Origin: Eutreptiella sp. 'Long Island Sound 2002'
Taxonomy: Eukaryota > Euglenozoa > Euglenophyceae > Eutreptiales > Eutreptiaceae
Direction: 5' to 3'
DNA length: 64,000 bases
Assembly: GCA_964036045.1 (NCBI GenBank)
Contig: OZ038381.1
Span: 65,906,242 to 65,970,241 of the forward strand
Position 1 is the first letter of the stretch. Every line of letters starts with the position of its first letter. Shown here in pieces: positions 33,542 through 45,503 of this stretch. Under the pieces are notes generated by a model. The model was given only the letters and a program-made list of their open reading frames with translations, had not been told where the DNA came from and searched no databases. The translations under genes and the position numbers were made by a program.

Positions 33542-35784
33542 ACCTTACCCTTACCTGCCTAAGTGTATGTGTGAGTGTGCTATTCCTAAGGTCCTGAGAG
33601 CAAGCTGCAGAAGTGGTGTCCTAATCATACCCAAGTCTGCACGCTTGCTAAACCTGGAGGGTTGTCTTACCGATGCCACGGGGTACGCCCCGGGTCTCCC
33701 CTCCCCTAAGCGCCCAATTTCTGTGCTGGCGCAAAACCTTGGGGGAATACCCAGCGTACTAATCCAGGTATTGTTTTCCCTACCTATTTGTCTACTACAG
33801 GGAGGGGTGGCCAAAAGCTATGAAGGCTTGAAAACGCCTATTTGCTAAGTGGCCAAAATCTAGCCTAACCACTGCCACTGCCCACCAACCCCGCTAAAAT
33901 TGCAGGAAAGGGTTGGGACAGTGACACACACACTACAGGTCCTACACACCCTACAGTGGCACCATCCTGGTGGGCGAGCACTACTGCAACTGGCACAAGC
34001 CCCCACTCAGGACTACCACTCCTACACGCACGCTCTACTCGGTGGCGTTGAAGATGAACCCAAGAGCCCTAGTCGCTCACCTGTGAAATTACAAAGAAAA
34101 CACAGAGCTACTAAGCGTCTGTGGCCTAACAGGGACGCCACAACGCGTTTCCCTGCTAGGGCTTGGAGGAAAGGGGTGCTCTTGTTGCGTGCACAGCGTG
34201 GATGTTGAAGGTGTTGGGCTGCGCTTGCCACTCCTGGCTGAGCCGCAGCTTGTTGTTTGTGTGTGATCAGCACCGCATATTTTAGCACGGCTTGGTACTG
34301 CACCAGTTCACCCTGACTGTCCCACCTGGAGAACAAAGGCGGATGCAGGAGCGTTTGCAGCGGAGGAACCAAGACCATCTCCACGTATTATACGCTTCTC
34401 AGATGGCCCTATAATACGCTGACCACAAACGCCCCTATCAAGCAAGCAAGCTTAAGAAGCTCCACCCGTTCTCTTAAAGAACGTGGGATGGAGCCCCTGG
34501 GTAACCTAAACAAGGTTTACCGTGCGCATTTTGCGTGGCCTACCCTTTAATGCGTTTGTGAATGCACGAGCATGCACGAGTTTACCGTCAAACTGGGTCA
34601 ACCACTGTTTTTCTTCCTAATCTTACCAACAATCACGAACTGCACCAGGGGGTGGCCCCACCTGGGCTTACCTACCTTACTCACCGCTGGAGAGTGAAGC
34701 AAGGTGAAGGAAAAGCGAGACACAAGCGAGAAACGACGCTATGCATATGTGTGTATGTCTAATCACCCTGGACTTACCTCTAATCATCTGCAATCTTTCT
34801 AATCTATCCCTCTATCGTTTGTTAGCGCTGCTACAAGGCACGTTCACGGAGACACGAGACAAGCAACGTGCATGCTGCATCGAGACGAGCACACCTGTGG
34901 TTTATACCTGATTCATTGAAGTCCTTCTGTTGATTTTTGAAATCTTGAATCGTGAATTCTTACTGTCACTGTGGGTGTAATCTTTATGTTTGTCTATTTA
35001 TGTGGGTTTCGTCATTTTCGTCATTCTGCGTAACATACGTTTATAATCTTATTAATTCTTTTTTTTCTGGCGCTTCGCTAGGAGCCGCTCCTGCGCGCCC
35101 CCTCTTTCTGCGTAAGAATTTTTTGATTTAAAAAATCACGACATGACCACAAACTTTATCAAAATGTGCATCTGATGCACAATTGCATTCTGTCCAGGTG
35201 CGTGCCTGCAGAAAAATTCTAGGCCGTCATTTGATTGATTTAGGTGTTGTCGCTTCGCGTTTGCGTGGATCCGTCCCTCATCCTCCCATTCCTCTGTTCT
35301 ACTGACATCCTTGCAAATCCTCGCTGAGTAGGCCGCTGTTCGGGCCGAAAAGCAGCTGCAGGAGAGTGAACCAGAACCAAGACCCCCCAAAGGGGCAATT
35401 CTAATTAAATCAGCACACCCTCGCCCCAGTAACAGGACAGGTGTCCCCATCAGGTTCGATGAGACTTGGGTCGAGCGTCCTATGAGAGTCTGGCGTTGGG
35501 TTGTGTTACGCTGCCTCTTGGAGGGAGGGATGCAAATGCAAATGGCCTTGGCATGCCCTATTCTAACCCGACCAAGCCACAGGAACCCCGGCAGCGCCAA
35601 GAGCGCCGATTTTTCTGTTGGAAATTGTCATTAACAATGCAGCAAGAGTCGCTGGCCATGGTAAAGCGCTCTTTTCCAGTGTTAGGGAAGCTATAGGTAT
35701 GTTAAAGTAGATGTGGAAACCAAGAAAAGGCCGAGAAAAAATACCTTTTTCCTGAAAATGCGACAGTGGTGGCCACCACAGCAC
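33542..35784 (+). other. Non-coding 3' region of element C
   Basis: About 2.2 kb without a supportable frame between pol and the polypurine tract. Small inverted repeats occur (around 34465-34490 and 34500-34525) and a near-repeat of 'tataatacg' at 34390-34420. I recognise no gene. Confidence 0.5.
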
Positions 35785-35792
35785 AAGGGGGG
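35785..35792 (+). promoter_or_regulatory. Polypurine tract of element C
   Basis: aagggggg immediately before the right LTR. An identical copy at 36255-36262 precedes the second partial LTR, within the 470-bp duplication. It would prime plus-strand DNA synthesis. Confidence 0.65.
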
Positions 35793-36262
35793 AGTAAGAA
35801 AAAGTGATTTTCCTACGCTTTAGGGTATACGTTAGTTGCATTAGAGGTGCTCTAAGCACTCATGCATTTTTATCTTAGTATTGGCCCTGCCAAAAAGGGT
35901 GATAACATATTTTGACCTATGGAACCAAACACTAAAACAGGATGTTGTGTGGACCCCTTTATCCCCAAGCTATAGGCACTAAAACATCTTCTCCTGGGTT
36001 ACTGAGGCACTGATATACTGAAGGCAGAGCCTATGAATTGATCCATGTTTTCTCATGAATTCTTAGCTATCCTAGTGGTATGCACCCTAGGGGGCTGGGG
36101 CACCTCCTTTTGAGAGGTCCTGGGTTCAATACCCAGTCAGCCTAGCTAAATAGGATTCTCCCATGTGACATGGCAGTGACCTCAGCGCCACAAGCCATGC
36201 CACGTCAGCACCTATGGGACCCAAAAACAAAGAGTGTGGTGGCCACCACAGCACAAGGGGGG
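35793..36262 (+). repeat. Truncated extra copy of right LTR of C (470-bp tandem duplication)
   Basis: It begins agtaagaaaaag like an LTR but breaks off after '...aaaaacaaagagtg' at about 36236 and passes straight into a second copy of the upstream 'gtggccaccacagcacaagg' plus polypurine tract. The next LTR begins at 36263. The junction shares only 'gtg', so unequal exchange or replication slippage at micro-homology is likely. The two copies resemble each other more than either resembles the left LTR. Confidence 0.8.
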
Positions 36263-37056
36263 AGTAAGAAAAAGTGCCTTTCCAACGCTTTAGGGTATAC
36301 GTTAGTTGGATTAGAGGTGCTCTAAGCACTCATGCATTTTTATCTTAGTATTGGCCCTACCAAAAAGGGTGATAACATATTTTGACCTATGGAACCAAAC
36401 ACTAAAACAGGATGTTGTGTGGACCCCTTTATCCCCAAGCTATAGGCACTAAAACATCTTCTCCTGGGTTACTGAGGCACTGATATACTGAAGGCAGAGC
36501 CTATGAATTGATCCATGTTTTCTCATGAATTCTTAGCTATCCTAGTGGTATGCACCCTAGGGGGCTGGGGCACCTCCTTTTGAGAGGTCCTGGGTTCAAT
36601 ACCCAGTCAGCCTAGCTAAGTAGGATTATCCCATGTGACATGGCAGTGACCTCAGCGCCACAAGCCATGCCACCTCAGCACCTATGGGACCCAAAAACAA
36701 AGAGTGCACATCTCAAGATGGCACAAGGGATGAGAGTGAGCCCTTGGGGCAGTTTTCCAATCAGCTTTTCTCCAACATGTAAAATATTTCATCCTGAGTT
36801 GCAATGTATGCTAATTGCTGTGGTCTTGTGTGTTGATAGTTGTCTTTATCTAACTCTTTGTGACTGCAGCCCTTCATGCTTTGATCCTGATTATCTTCTA
36901 CTTGCTTATCTCTGGCTTGGGTTATCCTGGATTGATTGTATTTCAACAATAAAACATTTTCCTCATCAAAAACAAGCAGCAGGAACCCTACACCAGCAGC
37001 AAGCAGCAGGAGAGGCACAACAAACACACAGTGTTGAAATCACTATGAAACTTTCC
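36263..37056 (+). repeat. Right LTR of element C (~794 bp, complete)
   Basis: Full-length partner of 25245-26036. It carries the tRNA-like segment at about 36534-36606 with a perfect 5-bp T-stem, and ends gtgttgaaatcactatgaaactttcc before the CGCCC duplication. Confidence 0.85.
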
Positions 37057-37061
37057 CGCCC
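37057..37061. repeat. Target-site duplication, right copy (element C)
   Basis: CGCCC, same as 25240-25244. The LINE A RNase H frame resumes directly afterwards. Confidence 0.8.
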
Positions 37062-38122
37062 ACCTCCCGCACATCGTCCAGGTCTGGTTCGTGGTGGACG
37101 CCACTGTCCACACACACCTACTGCTCCGCATAGCAAGACAACCACTCCACAAAGCCACCGCGACGAGCCTCGGCACCCAAGCACTGCTACTCTGGAAAGC
37201 CCTTCGCAGCCTTCCCCCCTACGTCCAACTTCACATCGTGAAACAAGAATCCCACAGGCACCAATACGGAAATGGTAAGGTTGACAACCTGGCAGTACAC
37301 CAGCGCACAACGCACTTGCCGACCATCCGGGTCCCCGACCTCGGCCGAAGCCACAAACACCTCCAACACATACCCCCCGAACCGGAGCCCCATCGGACCC
37401 CGGACTGGGTACCAGAGAACGCCCCCTATACCTCCCACGACAGAGCATACCATTACCTCAACCCCATCCAACATCTCATCCGCGTGCTCGGCAACACAGA
37501 CAGCCGGGCACACATCCAAGAGCTCCAGGAGAAACTGCAAGTCCCCCTCTACCACTCGGCACTGCGCCCAGCAAACGTTCCAGCCCACCTCCTGAAACGA
37601 AGCATCCAGCTCCTCAGGGAGCAACTACCATTCCTCACCAGGGTTGCAAGATGGCTCGCCGGCAAGCACATCCACATCCCGGAGGAACACACCCGCTGCC
37701 CGTGCAACCACACCACCCCAGAGGACTGGGAACACTTCAAGAAATGCCCCCTCCATACGGGCAGGGACACACTAGTGGGCTGGTCCCCGGCAGAAACCCT
37801 ACGGCAACACGAAGGCTGGCCAACCCACAGCCACGCACACCAGGCCACCAAACACCTCTTCAGAGATTTCCTGGTCAAGGAAGCCACCATGAGGGAGGCG
37901 GTAACATGGGCCCTACAGCGACACCTCACCAAACACACGGAAAGCCCGATGGAGGCAGCAGCACACCTCCAGCTAGAAGAAGTCCGCAGAGCAGTGGCTC
38001 AAATGGTACACCGCAAACACCTCCTGTTGACACACACGGAACAACTCACCGACCCCAGCGCCAGGGAACACATGCAGTGTCTCATCCATTACCATGCCGT
38101 GCATGACCCAGAAGTCCACTAA
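37062..38122 (+). pseudogene. LINE A RNase H second half and C-terminal Cys/His segment
   Basis: It resumes the RNase H with 'VQVWFVVDATVH' (third catalytic Asp) and 'ESHRHQYGNGKVDNLA' (His/Asp block), so all catalytic residues are present across the two pieces. Downstream is about 250 residues of C-terminal extension with a zinc-like group 'RCPCNHTTPEDWEHFKKCPLH' (C-x-C...H...C...H), common at LINE C-termini. The frame ends with TAA at 38122. The part after the insertion has no internal stop. Confidence 0.8.
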
Positions 38123-39480
38123 CCCACTCCGCGCCCCACACACGCCCCCCCCCCCAGTCTCCATCCACAGGCCTCCAAGACACCACTAGAGCGCCCCAGA
38201 GCCCACCTCTCACCCACGAGGCCACCCGGCACCGCCCAGTCCAGCAAACCGCAACCAGGGCCACCCATACTTCGACGTGGACGCACAGGACCCCGGCAAC
38301 CCACCCAGCCCGCCCCCCCCCGGACCCGGAGCACCCCCCCCTCACACCGACCACCATCCGCGACCCCGACCTCCTCCGAGCAACCCTCCAAGGCAGGGCC
38401 CTGAGCACTCCCCTGGGCTGGTACCGCCTACAAGAGAGCTGGACCAAGCTGACTGTCAAAGCCCTCCGGGACCTGACCACCCCAGGCCCCGGCCTCCACG
38501 AGACCATCGTAGACCTCCTACTCTGGCGAGCCCGCCAACACGCCCAAGCCCAGCACACCTGGATCCCCCCCATTGAGTGGGGCCAGGCCCTGACACACGA
38601 CATCGACGCCAACGTCACACGTCGAGGGACCATACGCCTACGGCGAGCCCCAGCGGAGAAGGACCACCCAGCAGACCCGAACAACCCAAAACAATGGGAA
38701 CAGCCCACCGCACCAACCCGCGACACCGCCCTCCGCGCCGCCGGCCTCCGCACCCCAGACGACGACCTCCCTCCCCCACCTACAGACAGCGACCAACCCC
38801 CTCCGGAGGTCTGGGTTACAGTCCGTGGGACTGGCCATGCTCTGCCTGGCCACATGGATCCAGCGCCGCTGGCCATCCATGAGGACCGTGCCCTGGATAT
38901 GGGCCATCCCAACCGCCCACAAACAAATCGAGGCAGGCCCAGACACACGGAAGGAACCCCCCCCCAGTCCACAGCACTCCCTCACCTGCGAGTACCACGC
39001 CATCCACAGGATCCTCCGCTGCGTGGGCCTTAGTGCAGAGCTAGCATACCCTCTCCCCATCACTGACCAAGATGTGCACCAAATACGCATGCTCGTCTGC
39101 GAAATCCTTGCCGTGGCCGCGGAAGACGGCAAGCTTCTCCTCCAAACTGCCCGGCCCACAACTGACCACACAGGCGCGCCGCTGCAGGTGGACACATACA
39201 CCGACACAACAGCCTCCCCTGTGCAAAAATTCGCCCATGCCCCTCCCCCCCCGCTTCCCACCCGGCGGCCCACACACGCCCACCATCGCGCGCACCCCCG
39301 GGCCCCGTGACACGGGCCTCCCCCACCCGCCCAAACAACAGCACACACCCGCCGGACACCCCTCACCACCCCCAACACCCGACAACCCGCACACACCCAC
39401 CACGGGGAGCGCCACGCCCCACGGCACGCCCACCCCCAGAAACCCAGGCCCAACCCCCCCGGCCCCCGAATGAGGCCCAT
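38123..39480 (+). pseudogene. Unrecognised coding remnant of LINE A; weak Ulp1/C48-like pattern
   Basis: At 38350-38590 one frame encodes 'LSTPLGWYRLQESWTKLTVK' and 'GLHETIVDLLLWRARQHAQA', a helical, protein-like stretch. At 38960-39120 another frame encodes 'SLTCEYHAIHRILRCVG' and 'ITDQDVHQIRMLVCEIL'. The order and spacing recall the start of Ulp1-type (C48) proteases and their terminal Cys-box plus 'lR..i..eil' helix, but the D-C-G is T-C-E here and I cannot place the His with confidence. Treat as unknown with a testable suggestion. Frameshifts lie between the pieces. Confidence 0.3.
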
Positions 39481-42400
39481 GCGAACTGTTCTCTCCCGCT
39501 GACGCCAACCCACACAACCTCACACATTGCAGGACCCCGGCCCAGCCAAGCTCAGAAGGCGAAGACCCAAGCCCCGCACCTCCCTCCCCTACCGCTGCCG
39601 ACCAGATTGGCCCGCCGGGCCGCCAGGTCACGGCCGGGCCTCCCCAGCCACCCACACCGAACCTGCAGCCCGAGGACATGCCCTCCAATCTCCCCGCCGT
39701 GGCCGCAGCAGAAGCCGCTGCCCACAAACCTGCAACCGCCCGCATCACAGCGCAACCATCGTCCCCGAAAAACCAACAATCCCTCCTCCTCCTCATCCTC
39801 ATCAACGTCCTCCACCTCATCCTCCAACCGCCCCCTCCCCGCCGACCTCATCCACAAGACCATGGCCAAGGCCAAAGCTGCGGCCACACGCCAGGCAACT
39901 GGGGGCCCTCCGACCCCGACACAGGCGGCCCAGGCACCCCGACAGTACACCGGGAACCCCCCCCACCCGGCACCGGCGTCCTCACACCTCCGGAGCGGGG
40001 TCCTCCTCAACCTCGCACCGGACCCCAACCCAAAACCCGACCCCAAACCCAAGCCGGCGCCCAAACGATCACACCACCAGCAGCACCACCACCACCAACA
40101 TTACCCCAGGCAGCCCCCAACACCACAAACGCGAGACGGCAACCCAAGCGACACCGCCCTAACCCAAACCCTAACCCAAACCAGGACCCCCCAGCCACCA
40201 CAACCCAAGACCCCTCCCCCCAGCGGCCGCCGCCACCACAGAGGCGGCTACCCAACACAACCCTGTCCAAACCCTCGTCAACATCCCCATCTCCAAGCGC
40301 ACCGTCATCCACCCCCCACAAACCACCATCGCTGCCGGCCAGACTGACCCAGGGACGTGGGACCCCTCGACCTCAGTCACCGTTAAGCCCGGCCCCTGAC
40401 CCGCCCCCGCTACCCACCAAACAGTACGGCCCCAGGGACTGCTCACGATGCCAAACCCCCCACCCCCACCAGGGGGACCGGAATATCCCCAAGGGGTCCT
40501 AGGGCCATTCCCGCAGCACCATCCCCACCACTACCAGCGCCACCACCACCAACGGCCCCACCACCACCACCACCGACACCATCCCCACCACTACCACTGC
40601 CCGCCACCCTACCCCACCGGGCCACCACCCCCCGTGCACGAGCAGCAACAGCATATTGGATGGCAGCAACCGGGCGCTCCAGCCCCATACCCCACCTACC
40701 ACCAGGGGCCACCCCCCCGTACCAGGGACCGTATCCCCCCGGCAACCACGTCCACGCCAAAGGGGCCCCCCGGGCCCAACCCCACCGGGGACAGTTACTC
40801 GACCCGTACCACCAGCCGCTGCCGCCGCCGCACCCCTACGCGGCGGATCCATGGAGGCCGGGGGACTTCCCCCCCGCCCCCCCCAGTACCAAGTGGCACC
40901 ACGCGAAGCCCCCCAAGACCCGCCGACATCTCCTGACTGGCCCAACTCGCCTTCTGACGAGGCCCGGTCCCGCAAACGGCGGCGCTCCCGCTCCCCCCCC
41001 GCACGGCGCACCCACCCCCAGCGCTCACGCTCCCCACACCACCACCGCGCCTCAGCTGCTCACCCGCGCCGCTCCCGCTCCCCAAGGTGCCACCACGACC
41101 CTCCAGGGCCCCGCTCTCGCCGCTCCCGCTCCCCTGGGCGCCACCACGCGCGCCACCGCCGCCCCATGTTGACCTCCTTCTCCCCCCACGAGCCCCACCG
41201 GGCTTCCCATTCACCCCGCCGCCCGTACGCGTCCTCCACCCCGACCCCCCGCCACCGCCGCTCCCGCTCCTCCAGGCGCCGCCAAGCACGCCACCGCCGC
41301 CCCATGTCCACCTCCCCCTCCCCCCACGAGCCCCACCGGGCTTCCTGTTCCCCCCGCCACCTCTACCCGTCCTCCACTCCCCAGCCCCCGCCACCGCCGC
41401 TCCCGCTCCCCGAGGCGCAGCCACGCCCGCCACCGCCGTATGTCCAGATCCTCCTCTCGCCACTGCAGGACCTCGAGCTCGGACTCCTCCCCCCCCCAAG
41501 GCCCCCGCCTAACTCGCCTGGTCGTCTGCCCCCGCCTTGCGGGAGCTCCGCTGCTGGGTGAAGTGGGCCGGGGCAGCAGGAAGGCCTGAAGGGGTGCACA
41601 TGGGGCACACCTTCGAGGAGATCCGCACCCGCACCCCCGCCAACCCAAACGAGGCCGCCCCGGACGCCACCATGCCGCAGGCGGAACGGAAGGCCCTCCT
41701 CCGGGACACAGTCCAGGGCCTCCGCCCCCGCTACACCCCCCAAACCCTCCGCCAGTGGCTCCAGGCCAGCCACCCCCAGGCCTGGGCCATCGGCGCCCCA
41801 AAGGCCCCCCCCCCCACCCCACCACCACCACACCGGGAGGGAAAGGCCACGGCCAAGAGGAGGGCAAGGGACAGAAAGGGACACTCCGGCAAGGGGGCAA
41901 GGAAGGGCCCAAAGTGACAGGCAGGCGCCCACAGGGACAGGGCACTGGGAGCGACACAACATGGGAGCAGGAAACCACCCATGGGCCAGGAAGGGGAAGG
42001 AACAGGGACCGAGGCGCAGAGAAAGAGGACACAACGGCGGGCACCAGGGCCCACACACATGAAGGGCATGCCACAACAGAGGGACCAGCAACGCCCCACC
42101 CCCAGCGGACACCGCACGACCCCCGGAGGCGCACGCCTGCAACACACGCCGCGGAAGCACGAATCGGACGCCGTACGGACCACACCGGCTCTTGCCCACC
42201 AGCCATCAGAAACCACACAGGGGAAGGACGGCACACCTAAACGGGGAGAAAGGGCCACACCCACAGAGAAAATCGTTGACAACACCGCCGCGCAGCCCAC
42301 CCCCACGCCCTCACCGCCAGGCGGCGACCCCGGCCAGAGCAAGGGCCACCTCACAGGCACTGGAAGAGGAAGAAGGCGCGGCCATAGAACCCAGGGCTAC

Positions 42401-43080
42401 AGGCCAGGACCCCCAGAGGACAAGGGACCAAAGCACAGGCCCCCGGGGAAGGCAACCCCGCGGACACCTACCCGACCCACCAGACCGAGCGGCACGCCCA
42501 GACCCCAACAGCACAGACCCAACGAGCCACCCCACACCTAACCGCACCCCCCCGCCACCAGCCAGCCACACTCCGACCCGCACTCCGCACCACGACATGG
42601 GCCGGACTGACCTCCAGCGACCCACCACGGCACAACAGGAGGCAGCACAGCACACCGCACCGCAGCGCGCCAATGTCCAACACACCACGACAAGGCACCC
42701 CAAGGCACAACACGCCACAGCACGACGCGACGCGACGCGGCGCAGAGCGGCACACCAGGGCACGACACAGAGCAACACGACGCGACCCAGCAGGGCGCAC
42801 CGCAACACAGCACGGACCAGCACGACACAGCACAGCGAAACACGGCACGACGCAGCACGGTGCACCACAGCACACCATAACACCAAAGCAAGGGACTCTA
42901 ACCGAGGGTCTAACCAAAACAAGCCACCGCACACCCCCGGAAGGCGCCGCACCAGCCCGCTACACACCGGCAAGGGGCCACCGCGTGCCTGGCAACAACG
43001 GTGGCAGTCCGCCCACACAAACCGCCGCCGGAAAGCTAATACCGGCACCGTGGAGGTGAAGGCACACGCAAAACCCCAGC
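39481..43080 (+). other. C-rich low-complexity region of LINE A, with an RS-coding repeat
   Basis: Strongly C-rich on the plus strand with 'accaccacc' tracts (about 40070-40640). Between about 40960 and 41440 a degenerate repeat containing 'cgccgctcccgctcccc' encodes Arg/Ser blocks ('SRKRRRSRSPPARR', 'RSRRSRSPGRHH'), like the tail of an SR protein. 41537-41917 encodes a more ordinary stretch ('AERKALLRDTVQGLRPRYTP'). 42.6-42.9 kb is a degenerate 'cagcacgac' repeat that is also seen, expanded, in A' at 49-50.1 kb. Open frames exist on both strands but most are composition artefacts. Confidence 0.5.
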
Positions 43081-44742
43081 CCCCCTAACCCAGGGCCGCA
43101 CGAAGCCGCCTGGCGCAACCGCCCAGCCGGCAGAGCCAGAACCTAACCCAGCAGGAAGGTCCGCCGAGCCCAACGTGTACATAACCCACCCGACCCATGG
43201 GGCCGGGGCAAGGCCTGGAAAAACGCAAGCACCAACAGCAACCCGGAAGACCACACCAAATGCCAGCGAGTGCGTGCACCAGCCCAGGGAAGGCAGAGGG
43301 AGGAACAGGCAGACCCCCCCCCAAAAAAAAGCAGGGGGGGGGGCACGAGAAAGCCCCACAGCCACGAAACCGCCCACCTACGCCACAAGAGGCGGCCGAA
43401 CCCCCCAGCCAGACGGCACCGAGGAAGGGACCCCCCAGAGGGGCACCGGTGGACAACCCAGCCAAAACCGGCAACACCAAACCGGGAGCAGCGGCCCACC
43501 GGAAGATGGAACACCCCGGGCACGCGGACACACACCACGCTGGGGCGGAGACGAAAAAAAGACAAAACAAAAAACACACGAAGGCGCAGCCCGAACGAGA
43601 GGGTAAGGGGGGACGGAGACCACGGGACCCAAGACCGGGACAGCCAGCGACTGACACCACAGAGCCACGACACGACACGCCACGGCGCCCCCCCACCAAC
43701 AAAAAACAAACAAAAAAACCAAAGGGGAGGGGGGGGGGCAAACCCCACCCACGACAACACCCCCACACCCCCACGCCACAGGCGGCCTCCCAGGAAGGAC
43801 GGGGTGCAAGCGGGGCACACGCACGAACACACACACACGCGAACAACCCAGACAAGAGGGGCGGAACACAGCCGAAGCCCGAGCCCAGCACGCAAGCCCA
43901 GACCGCAAACCCCAGCCAGTAATGGCGGGGTACAAGCGGGGGCCCCACACAAACACACACACGCCCCAACACCCCAGCCAGCAGTGGCGGGGCGCGGCAG
44001 CAACCCAGGCCCAAGCACACAGACCCCGCACTGCACCCCCAGCCAGGAGGTGCAGGGGTCCATGCGGGACAAGCACACAAACACACACACACCCAAACAC
44101 CTCCCCTGTAAGTGGCGGGGCGCAGCAGGAAACCGACCCCAAGCACACACGCCGACACCGCACATCCGAACCAGGAACGGCGGAGTACAGGCGGAGCCCG
44201 CACACAGCCACACATGCCCGAAAACCCCAACCAAGAATGGTGCGGTGCAGGCCAAAATCCAAGCCCAACCGCAAACACCGCAAACCCCAGCCGGGAAAAG
44301 AGGGGCGCAACCACAACCCGTACCCAAACACCCGCAACCAAGACCCCAGCCAGGGCTGGCGAGGTTACCGAAACCCGAACCCAAGCACAACCCGGACCCA
44401 AACACAAACGCCACACAAAAATAGGAAACCCAGTGTCCATAGCCCGGGCACTGAGGCAGCCCGTGTCATGCAGATGACCCGGCCAAACGAGATCAGGAGC
44501 CCGGGGGTAAGGCTGCATCCTAAGGCCTGCCCTGCTTTGGGACTCGAGGCGGAGCGTGCGACACCCAAGCGTCTTGGAACCCCAATACCAAGAACATGCA
44601 TGCATGCCTTGGGAACAGGATACGCCAGGAAGTCCGGTGAACCTCTAGTGCTTCCGCCCAAAAGAGGGGGCGTGCGCAAGCACGGGGGCACACCCTCCCG
44701 GCGAGACAAGCACGTCATGCTGGCGGCGATCAGCCCTTACGG
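43081..44742 (+). other. 3' region of LINE A before the LINE B insertion
   Basis: Non-coding. It contains a roughly 62-bp minisatellite and, at about 44420-44740, a segment nearly identical to 54545-54866 of A' ('gcccgggcactgaggcagcc' through 'ggcggcgatcagccct'). The match breaks at 44742 and picks up again at 59746. Confidence 0.75.
43787..44365 (+). repeat. ~62-bp minisatellite with core ccagccaggagtggcgggg
   Basis: About ten diverged units, 59-66 bp apart (for example at 43911, 43972, 44040, 44105, 44168, 44228, 44287, 44346), each starting with a variant of the core. The same core appears three times per 188-bp monomer in A', so this is the ancestral form of that satellite. Confidence 0.7.
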
Positions 44743-44749
44743 TTTTTTT

Positions 44750-44981
44750 GTGCATGGGGGTTGCCCCCCGGCGAGCATAACACAAAAGGGGCCTAACCAC
44801 GGGCAAGTGAGCGTTCATGGCGAGCCGAAGTTCATTGAAGGACAGCAGCCATATGCACAGTAACTCAGGGGGTGTGACCCTGCTCCAAAATGCACCAATG
44901 GCCTGGTTACTGTGGGCTGTGGCTTCGCCATTGGCCCTGTGGTTGGTGTTATGACGCGAGACGAATCGAAAATAAAAGGGA

Positions 44982-45019
<38 letters not shown>

Positions 45020-45503
45020 CAGAAACAAACAAGTAACTCCGGCCAAAGATCTTCTGGGGTACCATAAAGGACCTCCAGTTAAGTGGAAACCACTGACTTC
45101 TCCATACGTCTGGGGAAAGTCCGGAAAGAATCTGAAATTCACGCAAACGTCCTCACACTTCCAAAGTCATCATGGAGTCACCCACTATATAGGATTCCGT
45201 ACTCCAAAGTCCTGAATGGTGTATGAAAAGGAGCTGGAAGAGTGCATCAAAAATGCGCTGACACGAATGTGGTCCCATCTCGTCGATCTGTCAAAAGGTA
45301 TCAAGAAGTTAGGGGGGGGGGGGTGCAGATCGCAGGTGGTGAAGATGAGGAGGACGGTGAAGAAAAATAGAAAAGAAGAAAAAGAGGGGGGGAGAAACTC
45401 GTCACCAGGAGACCAAAGCGGGGCAGAAACCCCCCAGTCGCTTGCGGAGCTTAGTTTCTTTTCGCGATGGCCTTTTTAGGGTAACGTGTTTCTATGTGGG
45501 TAG
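44750..45503 (-). other. 3' region of LINE B
   Basis: No supportable gene. It holds a TA dinucleotide run (about 44985-45014), a G-run near 45315 and anonymous sequence. Part of it could be yet another small insertion, since composition changes near 44950. Confidence 0.4.
44985..45014. repeat. (TA)n microsatellite
   Basis: About 15 uninterrupted TA dinucleotides. Confidence 0.9.

Larger units (their letters stand above)
25245..37056 (+). mobile_element. LTR retrotransposon C (11.8 kb), gypsy-type with chromodomain
   Basis: Bounded by 5-bp duplications (CGCCC) inside LINE A's RNase H. Order: LTR (25245-26036), primer-binding site (26036), gag, protease, RT, RNase H, integrase, chromodomain, about 2.2 kb of non-coding 3' sequence, polypurine tract, and a right LTR whose first 470 bp are tandemly duplicated. 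RT-RNase H-integrase order is the Ty3/gypsy order. LTRs start AGTAAG instead of TG. Left and right LTRs differ at scattered positions, and the coding region carries five or more stops and two frameshifts, so the copy is old and inactive. Confidence 0.88.

Noticed and set aside
40150-40190. Telomere-like ccctaacccaaaccctaaccc
   Set aside because: Only about three imperfect units within a generally C/A-rich stretch; no array.
43085-44605. 506-codon Cys/Val/Gly-rich open frame on the minus strand
   Set aside because: Antisense of the LINE A 3' minisatellite region; same composition artefact.
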